From the NCBI RefSeq assembly GCF_029227915.1, contig NC_079880.1:21700501-21764500 (forward strand): DNA of 64,000 nucleotides, in the 5' to 3' direction. This DNA comes from Hydractinia symbiolongicarpus. Its lineage: Eukaryota > Cnidaria > Hydrozoa > Anthoathecata > Hydractiniidae. Numbering within the stretch: position 1 is the stretch's first letter; the number at the start of each line of letters is the position of its first letter. The notes under the pieces are model-generated. The model worked only from the letters and a program-made list of their open reading frames with translations. It made no database searches and had not been told where the DNA came from. The position numbers and the translations under genes are program-made. Below, one piece after another: positions 62,010 to 64,000 of the stretch.

Positions 62010-64000
62010 GCGCTTTTTTAAAGCTAAAATTATACTTTCTCAAAAATTCACAACATAATCGATTTATTTGGTTATAATAATATAACAAAAAATGTTCACA
62101 AAATAAAACAGCCAGCCTCAGGCAAAATTCTACTCGTTCAGTACGGAAAGTCCATAGCACAATAGGTGAAATAAATTCACTAGAACCCCCTTTGTAAAAC
62201 ATTGGCAAAAAATTACAATAAAAAGCCACAGAAATTCAATTTCGCGGTGAAGACTTTTGCAAATTGTAATTTTTGGACAATTTTGTCTTAAAAGTCACTT
62301 TATTTGCGCGAATGGCCTTTTCTTTCTTTCTCTTATCATAGTAATAAAAAACCCAGCATCAATTACTGTTTCAAGGAATTGAGATGTCAGAGAAATGTTT
62401 GTAGTACCAAAAAAAAAATGATAACACCAAACGTTGTTGTAGTTAATGATTAAAGAAGAAATAAATCACTAACTTTGAGATTTCCTAATTTTTTGATTTT
62501 TTTTGTGGTGAACAAACTTTTGCGTCTTATATATCCATGACTATGCGTATAAAAACTTTTTGTGTTTTTGCGCGTGTGCGTCTGTGTGTGTAGATGGAGG
62601 GAGGAGTTTTAAAACTATGACTTCAAGATTAAGAATGAGGACAATAGTTCTGCCGACGACAATGAGTCGTAGATCCGCAAACTTTGTTGTGATTTATGCA
62701 AAGCGGATTCAATGATGAAACAAGAATACGAGACTAATTTACTTAAAAGGTAAGAAACATCTAGGCTAAAAAATATTATAAAAAAGTAGTGTCAAATTAA
62801 TCATTATTTATCTAAAAGAATAACCCTACGCCTTTTTTTCTGTCTCATCACAAAATGTTTGAAATGAAAGGAAAGAAGAGAACATATAATGAGCTTTGGA
62901 AGTATTTAAAGGCTAGTGTTTTTGCTCTCCCACGCAGAGTTCCGAGTTCATTCGTTGCCGGTTCTCTGATTGTATTGTTCATTCGCTGCAGGTTGTCTGG
63001 TTGTTTTTATATTGTTCTTTCACTGCTGGTTCTTGAGTCGTTCTATCTTGTTACTTAGGAAACTTTAAACAGAATGTTTAAAGTCGTTAAAGAACTAAAG
63101 TAATCATAATAAAAGGAGAGAGGTATTTTCATCAAATTTTAAACTTAAAATAACAGCCAAAAAAAGTACTGACATAACGTAGTATATAGCCTGGTTTAAT
63201 TCCATTTCAAAAATCCTATCAAAAGTTATGAAGAGGATGAAAACAGCGCCCCTGGTCATAATATATTTTAAATACTCTGGATGGGGTTAAACAAACAATG
63301 ATAATTTCTCGTATTAACCATGTATTATTGTCAATCGAAAGGGCACTAACTTGTGTGTATTCTTTTTTGACTGTGTGGTCAAATGCTACAAAATACTTGA
63401 ATAACTCTCTTCAGGCAAGCAATATCTAGATGTAATCTATTTAATAATTAAAATAAATATTGCTGGACATGCCTTGTGAGCACTCTAACACATCTACTAC
63501 CTATAGATTTACAAAAAGTTAAGAAATGTGTTGAGTGTGTGATTATGGCCCATATCGCATTATCAGACCAAAAACCTCAGTTATACTAAACTTTTTAACT
63601 AAAACTGTTCTGTTTCGCAATTTCAATCTTATTCATAGGACTATGAACAAAGTTGTATGTAAAAATTCATATTATCCTATACTTAAAATTTATTTAAAAC
63701 ATCGCAAACATATTTTAATTCCCATCAAAGAGAAAAAAAATTCTTACAAAATATGTGCATAACTTTTTAAAATTGTTTTGTTGGAGAATGCATCTTATTG
63801 AGTTGAAGAAAATCATACGTATTAGCCTATTCACGTTTAAAGGTAGGAGGTTCTAAAATTTGGTACATTTCTGAAATGCTTTAATACGAACTTACTCTAA
63901 GAGAAAATTTGTAAGTTATAAACTTTTCTATGAGCAAAACTGATCACTTATTTACTTATTTTCTTTTCTTGCTGAAGTCACCATTTTTCGTGTGACATCA
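62010..64000. other. right edge, no exon recognised
   Basis: The upstream exons of the tandem astacin-family gene should lie here or beyond, but none was found. A plus frame near 62690-62752 (CDLCKADSMMKQEYET, donor-like GTAAGA after it) may be a transposon scrap. Confidence 0.35.

Overview
The window looks like nuclear DNA of an animal, most likely a cnidarian and perhaps a hydrozoan. It is AT-rich, its genes are split into short exons with GT-AG borders, and old transposons, SINE-like and MITE-like elements and microsatellites fill the space between. The gene content (an astacin protease with TSP1 and MAM domains, a PAN-like secreted protein, an IGFBP-like cysteine-rich protein, Penelope and BEL/Pao relics) fits Cnidaria. 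This placement is an inference from content, since no search was possible. There are no prokaryotic operons, and most long open frames are chance frames or broken elements.

Layout. At 1.5-10.1 kb on the minus strand are three exons of a SET-domain lysine methyltransferase. Its 8.3-kb first intron is packed with mobile DNA: a Penelope-like remnant, a piggyBac-like remnant, a tRNA-type SINE, a 178-bp near-perfect palindrome and tandem duplications. The 3' part of the gene lies beyond the left edge. From 10.9 to 15.5 kb there are retroelement remains, dispersed repeats and a 71-bp MITE. At 15.6-16.5 kb is a single-exon class A GPCR that is broken by a frameshift and appears to lack part of TM5. 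From 17 to 29 kb the DNA is repeat-rich: a 19-21-bp minisatellite, a 1.1-kb element with long inverted ends, hairpin elements and a non-LTR RT scrap.

A complete five-exon plus-strand gene at 29.07-31.07 kb encodes a 195-residue secreted cysteine-rich protein with an IGFBP-like front half. From 32.8 to 35.1 kb is a decayed BEL/Pao retrotransposon carrying a pogo/Tigger-like MITE. A complete three-exon minus-strand gene at 35.4-37.1 kb encodes a 275-residue secreted protein.

From 41 to 62 kb, on the minus strand, are two tandem genes of one family. The downstream gene (41.3-55.0 kb, with a candidate first exon at 56.1 kb) gives a phase-consistent model of prodomain, complete astacin catalytic domain, two TSP1 repeats and a MAM domain. 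The upstream gene shows only its 3' end (TSP1, MAM, tail) at 59.1-62.0 kb; its 5' part lies beyond the right edge. The secreted proteins point to extracellular matrix, mucus or signalling roles. Nothing in the sequence links the different genes into one pathway.
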